Position numbers and translations under genes: made by a program
Notes under the pieces: model-generated
What the model was told of the DNA's origin: nothing
The model's input: only the letters and a program-made list of their open reading frames with translations
Databases searched by the model: none
Assembly: GCA_008638375.1 (NCBI GenBank)
Contig: CM018041.1
Location: 14,713,716 to 14,777,715 of the forward strand
DNA from: Nyssa sinensis
Lineage: Eukaryota > Streptophyta > Magnoliopsida > Cornales > Nyssaceae
Reading direction: 5' to 3'
DNA length: 64,000 nucleotides
Shown: in pieces, positions 1-12,260 of the stretch
Numbering within the stretch: the first letter of the stretch is position 1
Layout: each line of letters starts with the position of its first letter

Positions 1-384
1 ACTAACATATGCCTTAGGGGAAACAAAAGAAAAGGAAAAGCCCACGAATAACAATGTACCTAGGGCCCTTGGTGAGTAATCCTTTACTTTGAAAGATGGT
101 ATTTTAATTCTTTGTCTTGATAAATGCTCCAATTTTAAAACTAGTTGTTTACAACTTTCATTCTAAAGCATGCTCTTTGTTTCAATTTAAGATGTGTTCT
201 TGTAGATTACAAATTCCTACTTAAATTACTCATTATTTGTGTGACACATGTGTAAAGAATGCTTATAATTTCAATTTGAAACCAGTAAAAATTATGTTTC
301 TTGGAAAATGTGTTCCTTCAAAAGAAAGGATTTGAATAAGTTTCTTATTTTTGATAATGGAAATTAATACAAGATAAATTAGTG
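1..384. other. Unclassified AT-rich flank, left half of a split sequence
   Basis: No gene is supported here. The stretch ends in TAGTG, the same five bases that follow the solo LTR at 3846-3850, so it was continuous with 3851-4648 before that insertion. The joined sequence may be part of an older LTR, because the right half ends in a TG/CA-style terminus near 4648, but its start is not in the window. Confidence 0.35.
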
Positions 385-1060
385 TGTCACGCCCCGAATT
401 CCAGCGAACCCGAGGTGCGAGTAACGAGACAAAAGGAAAATAAAATAATAAAGAAATAAAGAACAATCTAACGGATTCAATCCAAACTTACATTCATTTC
501 CTTCAATGTACATCCATATAAAGCACAGTCAATAAAAACATTCAACATGTCATTCAGGCTCCCAAGAACCAAGATCATTCTAAGCTCCTATCCCCTCCAC
601 TCTGCAAGACTCCCTTAAGTTTCAAGTGCCCGAAACGTCATCTGTGGGGAGTTATCTCACGTATGGGTCAGCTCAACTACTGGTATGATATAATGCTAAT
701 GCAAGAAACAAAATTAAGGGCGTGGCATGTGCAAGTGTATAGTTTTTTCTACATGTCATTCAATATCATTCATACAACGTACTAGCAATAATCTACACAT
801 CATTCAACTCATTAATATAATTTGAGGCGTGGCATGTGCAAGTGTACAGTTATTTCTACATGTTATTCAATATCATCTATGCAATGTAATAACAATAATC
901 CACATGCCTTCCAAATCATCCATACCATGTAATAGCAATAATCCACATAACATCCAAGTTATCCATGCAATGTAGTGATAATGCCCATGAAACACCCACA
1001 CAACTCAATGCCACAACCATGCTAACTCTATACCACAAGCATGTCAACTCTATGCCATGT

Positions 1061-1265
1061 CCATGTCTCATTTTCGGAACACATCCGATGGAAGCTGAGT
1101 ACCATGTCTCATTTTTGGAACACATTCGATGGAAGCTAAGTACCATATCTCATTTTTGGAACACATTCGATGGAAGCTAAGTACCATGTCTCATTTTCGG
1201 AACACATCCGATGGAAGCTGAGTACCATATCTCGTTTTCGGAACACATCCGATGGAAACTGAGTA
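1061..1265 (+). repeat. 41-bp minisatellite, five copies, inside the LTR
   Basis: Five head-to-tail units start near 1061, 1102, 1143, 1184 and 1225. Each begins CCATGTCTCATTTT or a close variant, with the core CGATGGAAGCTGAGTA near the end. Units differ by a few substitutions (CATCCG versus CATTCG). The inverted copy of this LTR has a comparable 42-bp repeat at 36972-37080 whose sequence has diverged. Confidence 0.85.
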
Positions 1266-3329
1266 CCATGCTTAGCAACACGTGCTCAACCCACATTATA
1301 CTTTCAATGCATCACACTATGCCAATATGTTTTAATTCTACCATGCAACAACACAATCTCAGATAAACAATTTTACCAACATATGGAGCATGCTTCTAAA
1401 CAGAGTATTCCACTTAAAGCAATCACAACATCTGAATAACAAAACCTTTTCCACATGAATGTATGCAATACATGATCAACGAAAATACATACTCAAGTCA
1501 TGTGTTCACAATCTTAACAACTTCCCCAAAAATATAAATCACGTACAACCCAACACATAGAATAAATCATATCTCCTATGGAGCAGCAAGAAGTACATGA
1601 GTAACATAAACAATCAACTCAAGGTTTCTTTTTAAAGCAACATTGCTTATGTGATTTTCTGACATTAAACAAGTAAACATATAATTCAATCAATCAACAT
1701 GCAAATCATTCCTAAACTTAATTCTATCCCTTACTTAGCATAATACACCATACCTGATGGGTTGGTCTCAACCCTAAGAGATCGTGCTCGCGGTGTAGCT
1801 GAACTAATCAATAAGAATGTATTCCATCTACTGTATCTGTCCAAAGAGTCAATCAGTCTTCTCCTCTCCATTCGGTGTTCCTAAAACCACAAAATGTAAC
1901 TCAATCTATTACTATTTCAGTTATGTTATTCATCAAATTTTATGTCTTTATTTTTATGAGTTTCTATTTTTCTAAGTTAAACTCTACTGTTGAGTCTGGA
2001 ACGTCGAAGAAAATAGGCTTAGGCTTTTACGGAATTTAATTTGGATGTTTGGGCTAAAAAGGATAACACTGTCATTTTGTTCTTTTACGGGTTCTTACAT
2101 GTCGAGACCTCTCCTTGTAAATTGGACCTCACGGTTGAGTCCGGAATGTTCGAAATAATAGAATTCCACTATTTTTTTACTTAATTCAGAGTTCGTTTGA
2201 CTACATTTCAATTCAGGGGCATTTTGGTAATTTTAAAAGTTATTACGGGTCTTTTATTTTTCGGGACCCCGTCTCGAAAAATGGACCTCACCATTGGCCT
2301 CGGAATGGTCGAGATATTCAAAATATACTAATGACTTGTCCCTATTTGGACTTCGAATTATTTTAGAATATTTAAATAATTAAATTAATTAATTTAATTA
2401 ATATTTTATTCTGTGGGCTCAGATCATAATTTCTCAAAAAGTTCAGGGGTCAAAGTATAATTATTTAAAAGTTCTGAGGGCCAAACCTAATTCAAAAAAG
2501 GTGTGGGGTCAATTTATAATTTTCAATTCTTCTATTCTCAATTCGGTTAGCCAAACAGGGGTCAATCCCAAAACAGGGATAGGATATCCCTGTTTCCAAT
2601 TTAATCTTAATTTCAAATTTTATAAACTAGTAACCAAATAGCCCTTAACCCATTTTAATTTAAAACCAGAGGATGACACGTGGCAGGGGCGGGTCGGCCT
2701 TGGCCTGACTCGAACTCGAACCGGACCCGAGACCCGACCCGGAACAGTGCCTTCTTCCCCGTTTTTTCGGTGAAGCTCCGGTAGGGTTCTGACGCCTTCT
2801 CCGGTACTGGCAACCATTTTCTGGCGGACTTTTAATGTTTTTAAAATGCTACTTTCTTCCATTTTTCCTGTAGATTCCATATCTAACCTTCATTTTTGGT
2901 TTGGGTCACTCAAACGCCACGAATAGGGGGTCAAAGTGCCATGGCCGAATCTCCGGCCAACTCCTTTCCTTGCATTTCCCCCACTGTTTCAAGCCCAGAC
3001 TACCTCTATTCATTTTCTGCACCCTATTGAATTAGATCTAGGTCATTTAGATTGAGTTTGGAAGCACCAAACCTCACCCACCCGATTATCCTACATGACC
3101 TGTAACTCACTTTTTCTGCTTCATTTTCTAACCATTTTAAGTGATTTCTTTTGTAAAATAATCTGTATTTTATGCACTACAAAACCCTAGAATCAAATCT
3201 GATTACTATGCCTTAAAATAAATCAAAACATAATGCAATAAAACTAACCTGCCTGAAGCCCACCGTCTTCTCTCTTCTGCCCCTAACTTGACCCGAGCCT
3301 CTTCCTTTTCACTTCTGTTTTTCTTTCAC

Positions 3330-3775
3330 AGTTCTCACGAGCACACACACACATTCACTCTATCAACTCTCTTTCCCTTCACTTTCTCTCTCTATATGTC
3401 TCTCTCTCTCTAAAACCCACGACTTTCTGCTCCTCTCTCTCTCTAAATTAGACCTACTCCCACTTGTCCTGACCTGCCCTACTACTCCAGCCACCCTCCT
3501 CCTTCACAATCAGCTCTGCATTAAATGCAAAGTTGACATGGTGTATTATATATATATATATCATATCACTCATGCCACACATACCAACCCACTGACTTGT
3601 ACACACACACACGACACACACACACAGCTCATTGCTGTCTCCCACTTTGCATATATATATATATTTACACATTTAAGCACATGTATATTCTTAATATATA
3701 ATACTATATGCATATACATACATACATGTACACATATGCACATAGTTAACACACATTACATGCATACACCACCAT
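3330..3775 (+). repeat. Microsatellite-rich block near the LTR 3' end
   Basis: Runs of CT (3380-3445), TA (3545-3562, 3650-3663) and CA (3600-3630) follow each other just before the LTR terminus. The other two long LTRs carry the same succession at the same relative place. Short open frames here are only low-complexity read-through. Confidence 0.8.
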
Positions 3776-3845
3776 TTAAATAATGATACTAATAATACTA
3801 AATTTAATAAAAAAAAATTTCATTCCAAAATTTCAAATCTTTACA

Positions 3846-4648
3846 TAGTGCATAAGCACTTTCACAGTGAGATCCTTTAGGCTCATTTGCATGTGTCCTT
3901 TCATTAACTATTTGTGCCCATCTTAAAATTTTGAATCCTAGTCAATGCAAAATCTTGCGGTGAAGTGATTACAAGCATAATAAGAAATGGTAGAAGGTAT
4001 TCTACCCCATTAATAAGAAAAGGATTTTTATCACCCTATCTTATTTTCAACTCATTGCCAAGTGCAATTTCGTCATGAATTTTATATTCCGTTGCCAAAA
4101 GGAAAATCTTGTCAATGTGTCAAAAGGTTTACTTGTTTAACATAACATTTTGCTCGAAATGCTAATGATTGAAAACCCAAGACAAAGTATTGGAATTACT
4201 CATGAGCTTAGTGAAGCTCACATGGAATTATCTAACATTTTTACAAGTGAAGACAATTAGTGGGAACCTGTCCCATTTTGGTGAAGGATGATTGAGCCTA
4301 CACTTTTGGATCCATTTTGGTTGTGAATAGTGAAGGCAATGTTTGGCCTCCAATTAAATAAAGACTCCTTAGCAAGAAAGAACAAGATGTAGCAATAAAA
4401 TAGAACTCCTATCTTTTTCTAATAGAATTCGTAGAATAGAAGACCTTATTGTAACTCTTGTGAACAACGTTATGTGATGTATTATTTAGTTTATCTTGAA
4501 GCTCTGGTCATATGGTTATGCATTCATGTTCGATGCTTTCACAACATTTTATTATTTTATGCTGGTTGTATCTCTATTTGACTCTATCTGACCCATCGGA
4601 TGAGGTCATATCCCTGAATCTGCATAGAATGGGTTTCGGGATGTTACA
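3846..4648 (+). other. Right half of an interrupted sequence, LTR-like end
   Basis: This continues the sequence broken by the solo LTR. It ends GGTTTCGGGATGTTACA at about 4648, which resembles the 3' terminus of plant Gypsy LTRs (CGGGGTGTTACA at 14852 is similar). No coding sequence was seen. The 5' end of such an LTR would lie outside the window, so this is a tentative call. Confidence 0.35.
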
Positions 4649-5683
4649 CTAAACATTAAATGGACATCTCCCAACTATCAAAATGTCACATTCTGTCATA
4701 AGACATCCTTGAATGCAAGCATATGCTTCTCTACTATCTGTATTCTTTTAAACTTCTCTCGTGCAATCTTTCGCCTCTTCAACAAGGAAACCATCTATTT
4801 CTCTTTTCCTTCTTGATCTAACTATTGTTGAAGTTGTTCTAGTTCTTCTCAAGAGAATTTCTACTTCTTGCTTGAAGGAATCTCAATATAGGAAAAATCT
4901 TTCATAGGGGAAGAAATTTTAACTTTGCTTCTATCAATGTTTTGTCTAACATGAACAAGGTCATCATTGTCTTTTTATGAGGAAATAGGGTATTTCTCTC
5001 ATTCCTCTTCCTTGATAAGGGAAAATCTACAGAACCAATATAATAAAGTTTAGTAAAGTACCTATGGAAATCTATATCTTTGATAAAATTTTCACCGCCT
5101 TCCTTAAGCCCATTGCTCAAAGTCTTCAATGGTTGCCACCTTACCATTCGAATAATCATATAAACTCTTCATAAACTCTTTAACCTTTCCTAAATCAGGG
5201 ATCAGTAGAGATTGACAAAGGGGAATTTGCAGAGCTTTCTTAGGAGAAATTTTAACTTGCGAATGTAACATCAATAACAAATAGACGATGAGATAAATGA
5301 ATAGATTAAAGGAGTTTGTGAATCTCATCAAAATCTTCCACCACATCTGGTTGAGAGCGGCCTATAGTTTCTTCATGACTTTCTTTATTGGTGTTAGCAA
5401 TCATATCCTTATTGGTAGGCTAAAAGAAAAGTAATAAATTAAAATTTTTGATCAAGAAAACTAGATACGATGGTAAAGGAAAAATAAGGGACATTAACTT
5501 AGATACTTTTGAAGTCACTCTTAGTGGACCACTAACAATAGGAGCTTTGCCTTTTTCTTTCACAACCTTGAGGATTTCAACGAACTTTTCTTTAGTTTTT
5601 TCACATTCACTAATGTTTTTCTCTTGAAAACATTTGATCTTTGAAAACTTAAAGTATATCAATGTGTTGTTTTGAAAAATCAT
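4649..5683 (-). pseudogene. Unrecognised minus-strand ORF remnants, probably transposon-derived
   Basis: Three overlapping open stretches occur on the minus strand: 5683-5420 (87 codons), 5346-5104 (80) and 5159-4902 (85). They look like pieces of one frame-shifted protein with acidic and lysine-rich segments and a charged, coiled-coil-like tail (glutamates with glutamines around 4800-4870). I do not recognise the family. The position downstream of the RNase H of the neighbouring minus-strand Copia would fit an extra 3' ORF of a Sirevirus-like element, but this is only context. An unrelated retrotransposon gag is possible. Confidence 0.3.
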
Positions 5684-6297
5684 TTTAGGATTGGTTCTAG
5701 TTGTTTCATTTTAAATATTAAGAGCGTATGCTTAATGATCAATCTAATCTCAAATCCCTTAAAACCCATAATTAGAAAAATAGAAAGTCTTCTCTTGACT
5801 TGTCTTGATTGCTTGGGCTTGAGTGTGTCCATTTGCTTGGATCGTTATGAGAGCATTCCACCTGATTGAATTTTGACTTTGAAGCTTGTTCTTTGAATGG
5901 AGTTCTTTTGCTTGATGGATTTTGTCATTTTTTGGTCAACAATCTTCTTTGACATAGATGACAGTATGTGCATTATCACAAGATAAAAAACTTAGTCCAT
6001 ATCGACAATGCTTTGTTATCATCAAAATTATTGAGATGCCCCTAGTTGAAAACACTCGGGACTAGCAATAGTTCCTAATCTTTAATGCTCATAGAGCTAT
6101 AAATTCTATTTTACATGAGATCATAAGGAAATCAAAGAAAATATTTTTGGATTTTTTTTTATACAAGCAAACAAATTACAAGAAAGAAAATCGCAAGTGA
6201 GATTAAGGAAATAAAAGAAATCCAAAATACAAACCATAACTCTAGGAGAAAGATGAGGAAACTTAAAGCATCCCAGGCTATAGGAACGAAAGAACAC
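5684..6297 (-). mobile_element. Probable 3' end (PPT and start of 3' LTR) of a minus-strand Copia
   Basis: Read on the minus strand, the sequence after the RNase H fragment leads into CTAGGGGCATCTC near 6030-6050 and then TTTTGATGATAACAAAG. In Sirevirus-like Copia elements a TTTTGATGAT(A/G)ACAAAG motif lies at the start of the LTR. The matching part of the 5' LTR was not found and the terminal dinucleotide is unclear, so the left boundary of the element is unresolved. Confidence 0.4.
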
Positions 6298-6861
6298 TCA
6301 CTCAATTAAACAAATATCGATAGATTTCCTAAGATTTTCAAACCTAAGGCCATCTAACGGTTTAGTAAATATATTTGTGAGTTGGTGTTCAATAGGGACA
6401 TATTGCATTGAGATGATATTCTCCTTAACTAGCTTACGAATGAAATGATGTCGAATATCAATATGCTTTGTCCTTGAATGTTGAACAAGATTCTTGGAGA
6501 TGTTGATGGCACTCGAGTTGTCACAGAAAACCATCATTGTGCCAACCTCAACTCCATAGTCTCTCGGCATTTACCTCATCCATAAGAGCTAAGTATAACA
6601 ACTATCTACCACAAATACTCGATCTTAGTTGTGGATAACAGTTATAGAATTTTTCTTCTTGCTATGCTAGGAAACCAAAACGTTGCCAAGATAAAAGAAA
6701 CCACCCGAAGTATTGTTCCGGTCATCCACATTACCAACCCAATTTGCATCAAAATATGTAGTTAAGGTAGCATTGGTATAAAAATGATACCAAATACTGT
6801 ACACTAGAGTCTCACTAACATACCTAATGATTCGCTTAACTACAATTAGGTGTGATTCCAT
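6298..6861 (-). pseudogene. Copia RNase H fragment (Sirevirus-like)
   Basis: Two open stretches (6861-6667 and 6570-6298) encode the end of a Copia polyprotein. The first contains the linker before RNase H (VKRIIRYVSET) and a TYFDANWVG motif, matching the Y-x-D-A-D-W of active elements with Asp changed to Asn. The second has CDNSSAINISKN and TKHIDIRHHFIR, the conserved C-terminal RNase H signature, then IFTKPLD. About 100 bp between them is frame-shifted. It continues the reverse transcriptase at 6900-7846 and is inactive. Confidence 0.85.
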
Positions 6862-6899
6862 GGGATTGGACTAAAATTTGGCATATATCCTAGACTAAA

Positions 6900-7846
6900 G
6901 GCTATATCAGGATGACTAGAGGTAAGATATCATATTCCTATATGAAGTAGGATTTACTTCTATGCCTGTAGTGTCTTTGCTAAATTTGGTGCTTGTATTT
7001 GTTGGAGTCTTAGTATGCTTAGTAGTATCTAAAACAAACTTCTTTAGCAACTTCTTGGCATATTTTGATTGTGAGATAAAATCCCCATCATTCAATTGCT
7101 TAACCTGGATTCCTAAAAAGAAATCTTTACCTTCTTTTCTCACAAACATTGTTTTGTTTGCCTCTCTCTTGGAAAACCTCTTTCAAGAAGATATGCTGAA
7201 AGCCTTTCATACCAAGCTCTAGGAGCTTGTTCCAAACCATATACTGATTTCTTGAGGTGGTAAACATGTTTTGGACTTTTTGGATCTTCAAACCATTTAG
7301 GTTGTTACATATAGACTTCTTCTTTTAGAATGCGATGAAGAAATACACTCTTCACATCCATTTGAAACAATTTGAAGTTTAAATGGAAAGCTACAACTAG
7401 AAGCAATACCACACTTTTAAACCTAGACATAGGAGTGAATGTTTCATCAAATCTATACCCTCAATCTAGATATAGCCTTGTTATACCAACCTAGCCTTAT
7501 TCCTCATTATGGTACTATGTTTATCCAATTTATTCTTAAAAGTCCATTTGATACCAATTATACTGCAATTCATAGGTCTATGCACTTCTTCCCACACATC
7601 AAGTTTAGTGAATTGAAGCAACTCCTCTTGCATTGCAAGGACCCAATCATCATGTTGGAGAGCTTCACTCACATTCTTGGGTACTTTTGAAGTGAAATAA
7701 TGAAATTTCACTTCATTCTCCAATTGTGCTTTAGTCATGACACCTCTATTAACATCTCCAAGGATATTTGAAGGATCATGACTCTTGAACACCCTAGTAG
7801 GTACACCTCCGTCATGAGTTGATGAGGTACCTATATCTTTACTCAA
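6900..7846 (-). pseudogene. Copia reverse transcriptase, catalytic segment deleted
   Basis: The N-terminal part (7846-7481) reads through DWVLAMQEELLQF, IIGIKWTFKNKLD and KARLV, the usual start of Copia reverse transcriptase. Frame-shifted sequence at 7480-7150 still shows FQMDVKSVFLH, SVYGLEQAPRAWYERL and FVRKEGKDF. The next residues are FLGIQVKQLNDGDFISQSKY (7149-6916). In intact relatives roughly 35-40 residues, including the catalytic YVDD, lie between KDF and FLG; here they are missing. The protein cannot polymerise. The motifs resemble the SIRE/Sirevirus lineage, which fits the LTR sequence to the right. Confidence 0.88.
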
Positions 7847-8199
7847 TGCATCATTATTTGGTGTGTTTTTTTTTTATTGATTTCTCTACATGAAGTTCAC
7901 CCATTCCTTGTAGCTCATCATCATATCACTCTTAAATATGACCCTAACATCATCAATGATCACATTAATAGATTCCATAATAGTGCCCTTTCCTAGACTG
8001 AATACTCTGCAGGCTCTACCATTTGTGGAATATCCCAGAAAGATGCCTTTGTCACTCTTTTGATCAAATTTGCCTAAATTTTCTTAGTATCTTAAGATAT
8101 AACATATACTACCAAAGACCTTAAAATATTTCAGCCTAGGTTTTCTATCAGTCCATAATTCATATGGAGTTTGATATGAACCAGGTTTAAGGTAAACCA

Positions 8200-8760
8200 T
8201 ATTGATTATTTGACAAGTAGTGCCAACTACTTTTGCCCAAAACTTCTTTGACACTCTTTGCCATGTAGCATAGCCTTTGCCATCTTTTAGATGACTATAT
8301 TTTCCCTTTCAACCACTCCATTCTATTGAGGTGTAACAAGGGTTGAAAACTCATGCTTGATTCATCGAACATCAGAATATTCTATTAGTTTTGACTTATC
8401 AAACTTAGTACCATGATCATTTCTAATTCTAATGATCTTATAACCATTCTCATTTCGAATCCCTTAACAGGATATAAATGATTGCATCGTACATATTAGT
8501 TTTCTCTCTTAAAAACTGAACAAAAAAATATCGAGAGAAATCATCTACCAAAACTAAGATATATCTCCTACCTCCAAGACCCTTTTTATGAGTTGGACCT
8601 ATACAATCCATATGTATCAACTGTAAAGGGGTGGAAAGAAATGTAGACTTCTTATGTGGAACTATTGTTTGCTTGGCCTTTGGGCACATTCCACACACAC
8701 CAACTAAAGTCTTACCCAAGTTTTGGTAAATCATAAACTAAGCCTTTATTTGATAACCTT
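8200..8760 (-). pseudogene. Copia integrase fragment
   Basis: The best open stretch, 8734-8450, encodes CGMCPKAKQ, then LQLIHMDCIGPT and GRRYILVLVDDFSR, the first part of the retroviral-type integrase core. The Asp of HMDCIGP is the expected first catalytic acidic residue and VDDFSRYFFVQFL contains the second strand of the core. Downstream sequence (8450-8200) shows frame-shifted continuation toward the C-terminal part of the integrase. It lies between gag and reverse transcriptase on the minus strand, as expected for Copia gene order. Confidence 0.88.
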
Positions 8761-9714
8761 TTCAGATCTTTTAGGTTTAAATAGGCATAGTCTTTCATGA
8801 CACAAGTCGCATTCCTTAACTTTGGCACTGTTGAATGTGATATTGGGATTTTGTTTTCTACAATAAAAATTTTCTAAGGTCTTAATCCCTTACAATATGC
8901 ACTTTCCTCTATCATCAATCACATTACATTCTTTTTTAAGGAACTAAATTGCATAACTATCATCATAAAACTGGCCTAATGCTAGTTAAATTAGCCTTAA
9001 GCCCTTCAAAATATAGCATATTGTCTAATTTAGGGAAACTAACTATATGAATTGATCCATTTCCTAAAACACTAGACTTGCTATAATTAACAAAAGTGAC
9101 AGTCCCATATTTTTAATGAACTAGGTAAAAAAACAAAAACTTGTCACTAGTCATGTGTCTAGATTAACCACTGTCAAAATACCATTGACTAGTGTTGTTA
9201 GCTCTTAGTGCAATATGAATCACAAGGCACTTCAAACTATCTTTCGTCACCCAAACTTATTTGATTCTTTTTGGTGGATTTTGTTTGGGATCATCCTTTT
9301 GTAGTTTGGCCTTGTTCACCTTTGTTACACTTTTGGAATTATTTTTGGGCTTCGGAAGTATTAGTCATTCAAATGACTTTTTCTACTAAACTCTTTGGTT
9401 TTTGAAGTAATGGTGTTCAACTGTTGCTTCATTTGAGCTCACTCTTGCTTTTGAGAATTAGACACAACTTGAACTTCTAATTTCCTAGGCACTTTACATA
9501 TCTTAAAGAATGACCCTTAACTTTGTAGTAAGTATAAAAAGTGATTTTGGTTGAGGTACCTCCTTCCCTTTTCATCTAAGCGGAACAAATACCACAGGCT
9601 TGAAGGTAGCTTGTGAAGGTTGACTAGATGTAGAAGGCCTTTTTGGATCTCTAAATATGTCATAACCTAATCCACCTTTGTTATTTTTGACATGGAAAAT
9701 GTTCAATATCTTAC

Positions 9715-11265
9715 TCAATTTGTTTGATCTATCCTCAAATGAGACCTTGACCTTATCATATGGAGACTTTTCATCTCCTTATCATATGTGCCAAGAGAAA
9801 TTTTCAATTTACCTATCTCCTCCACTAGGGAGTTTTTTTTCTCCAAAACCTTGAGCTTCTCAATCAAAATAGCTCTATTAGTTTTTAGTTGACTAATAAA
9901 TGCCTGATCAACTTGCATTACACTTTTCTCCTTCTCACATAATTTGAGTTTTATGCTTAACTTCATATTGGATTTCTTGAGTTTCTGTGACTCATTGTGT
10001 AGCCACTCATAGGAAACATGTATTTCATTTTCTTCTTCATCATTGTCACTCTCACTTTTGAAAGACTCACTACCATAATAAATGTGTTCACTATCGACAA
10101 GGGATAGTGAACGTTTTTGTATGTCTATGGTAGTTGTGAAGGAGAAGAATTGTTGTTCTTTATCGTTGTCATTACCTTCACTTTCCTCATCCCACTCTCC
10201 TTCACTTTGAATGAGAGTGGACTTCATTGCCCTATTATTATTTTTCCTACTTTTCTTATTTTTAGGATAATCTGTTGCTATATGACCACAATTATGGAAA
10301 TCATAGCATTCAATGGGAGATTGAGAAGAGGATTGATTGGAATACCTTTTTTTGTCACTGTTAGAAGAGTATTTGATTGATTTAGCTTTTGAATTACTAG
10401 AATTTGATGTATGTGGGCCTTTTGGAAGAACTTGTTTGACCTTTGGAATTAGATTTTTTGTTTTTCTAGAATTTGTTAAAATGCTTAACAAATATGGCAA
10501 GCTCATCATCTTGAAGAGGTGTTAGCTTAGTACTAGAATCTTCTATTTCCTCTTCCTTAACTGATTTCAGAGCAATCTCCTTATTATTTCTGGATTGTCT
10601 ATAGGTCAACTCAAAGGTCTGAAGTAACCCAACTTTTTCATCAACCTCGAAGGAGTCCACATCTTTACACTCCTCAATAAGCGGTAACTTTTAATTAAAA
10701 TCTCTCAGGTAGAGATCTTAGGATTTTTTTGACAATTTTAGGCTCTTCTAATTTCTCACCTAGATTGTATGAAGAGTTTACAATATCATTGAGTTTGATA
10801 TATGACTCATAGAATGACTTAGACTCTTCCATTCTTAGAGACTCAAACTATGAAGTCAGTATTTGAAGCTTGGATCGCTTCATAGACGTTGTACCCTTAT
10901 GGATAATCTATAAAATATCTCATGCTTCCTTTTAAGTTTCATATGTCATAATGCATCGAAACTCTTCGGCCATGACGATATTAAAAATAACGTTCAACCC
11001 CTTGGTATTGTATATGGTTATTTTAAACTTAGTCTCATCTTATGTGCTAGCAGGGTTAGAGGTAGATGGCTTATCAGTAATGGCTGTTATGACTAAGGAG
11101 TAGTCCAACCATGTTGAACTACAAGCCAAATTCTCTTATGTATAGACCTCAAGAATGCCTTCATTCAGGCTTTCAGTAGGCATAATTTGTGCTGTCAAAC
11201 AACAGTGGTTGAGAAATGGTACCATATTTCCTAAATTTATCCATTTAGACTCATTAGGATTTGTC
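9715..11265 (-). pseudogene. Copia gag with a broken zinc knuckle
   Basis: The longest open part (10509-9715, 264 codons) is serine, lysine and glutamate rich and contains CYDFHNCGHIATDYP, a CCHC zinc knuckle in which the second and last cysteines are replaced (Phe and Tyr). A heptad-like, Lys/Glu/Leu-rich tail follows, as in Sirevirus Gag. The upstream section to about 11265 is frame-shifted but readable: an EEFRCIMTYET region, ESLRMEESKSFYESY and KKILRSLPERF, matching the capsid-like domain of Copia gag. It starts about 20 bases from the primer site at 11284-11295. Inactive. Confidence 0.85.
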
Positions 11266-11283
11266 TATTCCTTAATACTTCTA

Positions 11284-11295
11284 CTCTGATACCAA
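11284..11295 (-). promoter_or_regulatory. Primer-binding site for initiator tRNA-Met
   Basis: The plus strand reads CTCTGATACCAA, so the minus strand reads TTGGTATCAGAG, complementary to the 3' end of plant initiator tRNA-Met. It marks the start of the internal region of the minus-strand Copia; the 5' LTR lies to its right from 11298. Confidence 0.9.
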
Positions 11296-12049
11296 TTTGA
11301 AATGACCTTAATAAAATGTCTATATAGGAATGTCAGACCTAGAGAGGGGTGAATAGGTCTGAGTACCAATTGTAACAGTTATCTATGCGGATTGAAAATT
11401 GATACATAGTGATTATGTGCAAATTAAGGGTTTAGTGTGTGTCACGACCTGGATTCCGGACTATACAAATTAGGGGTTCGTGATCAGCCACAGAGACCTT
11501 TCTTAATGATCATAATACCTTACTCATTTTCATTTAGTCAGACGCAGTGGAATAAAAAGTTCTTTTTCTTTTACGGAAGCCTTCAATATGCATTTCATAC
11601 AATGATTATTTCAATATTAGTCATTCCTTATATATATCCCATGGTGGCTATAAAAGTACATGATGTAAATTTCCAAAATCAGCTGACAGTCATGTTCAAA
11701 TATACATCCCATGATTACCAAAAGTATCTATATCATGTCTAACAAAAATCCTAATACAAGAAGGGTTCATAGTTTTATAAGCTCTCAGCTACCCTGATTG
11801 GACTTGCTATTTCCTTGCCAGTACCGTTACTAGAAATATATTGGAGAAATCCATATGAGCTTCACTAAGCTCGTGAGTAATTCCTGTATGTCAAGGGTTT
11901 CAAAACTACTATATAACTCTATACTAAAGTATCAGTAATCATATATTATTAGAATACGTCATCTCAAATTACAACAAATAAGACAATGATATCAAATTCA
12001 CTTTCAATAAATCTCAATTCAATGGTAATCGTAAATCAATGATCAATAA

Positions 12050-12260
12050 CATAGTTTAGTAATGATGAATAATAATACAGTTCAATCATAGTTTTGATTT
12101 AAAGTCATGGTTCAATAACAATATCATAATTCAAAATCAGTATCATAGTTCAATCTTTAATCATAGTTCAATTTTAGCCAATCCAAAATCATAGTTCAAT
12201 GTTTCGGTTTTGATCATAGTTCATATTCAATATTCATATTCAAATCAGTATATTCCACTT
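12050..12260 (+). repeat. Degenerate short repeat of an ATCATAGTTCAAT word
   Basis: Within the family B LTR the word ATCATAGTTCAAT and close variants recur about eight times with irregular spacing. It is a local low-order repeat, probably from slippage; no function can be read from it. Confidence 0.55.

Larger units (their letters stand above)
385..3845 (+). mobile_element. Long solo LTR (family A copy 1), probably Gypsy
   Basis: The 3461-bp segment begins TGTCACGCCCCGAATTCC and ends in TTTCAAATCTTTACA. It is flanked by a perfect 5-bp duplication, TAGTG, at 380-384 and 3846-3850. There is no primer site, polypurine tract or coding sequence between the ends and no internal copy of the termini, so it reads as a solo LTR left by recombination between two LTRs. 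A second copy lies inverted at 33694-37764, and a diverged relative at 11440-14852. Its length suits long-LTR Gypsy lineages (Tat/Ogre-like); that assignment is inference. A non-autonomous large retrotransposon derivative is the alternative. Confidence 0.85.

Noticed and set aside
916..1180. Repeat-peptide frames (FGTHPMEAEYHVSF and the reverse)
   Set aside because: They are read-through of the 41-bp minisatellite in the LTR.
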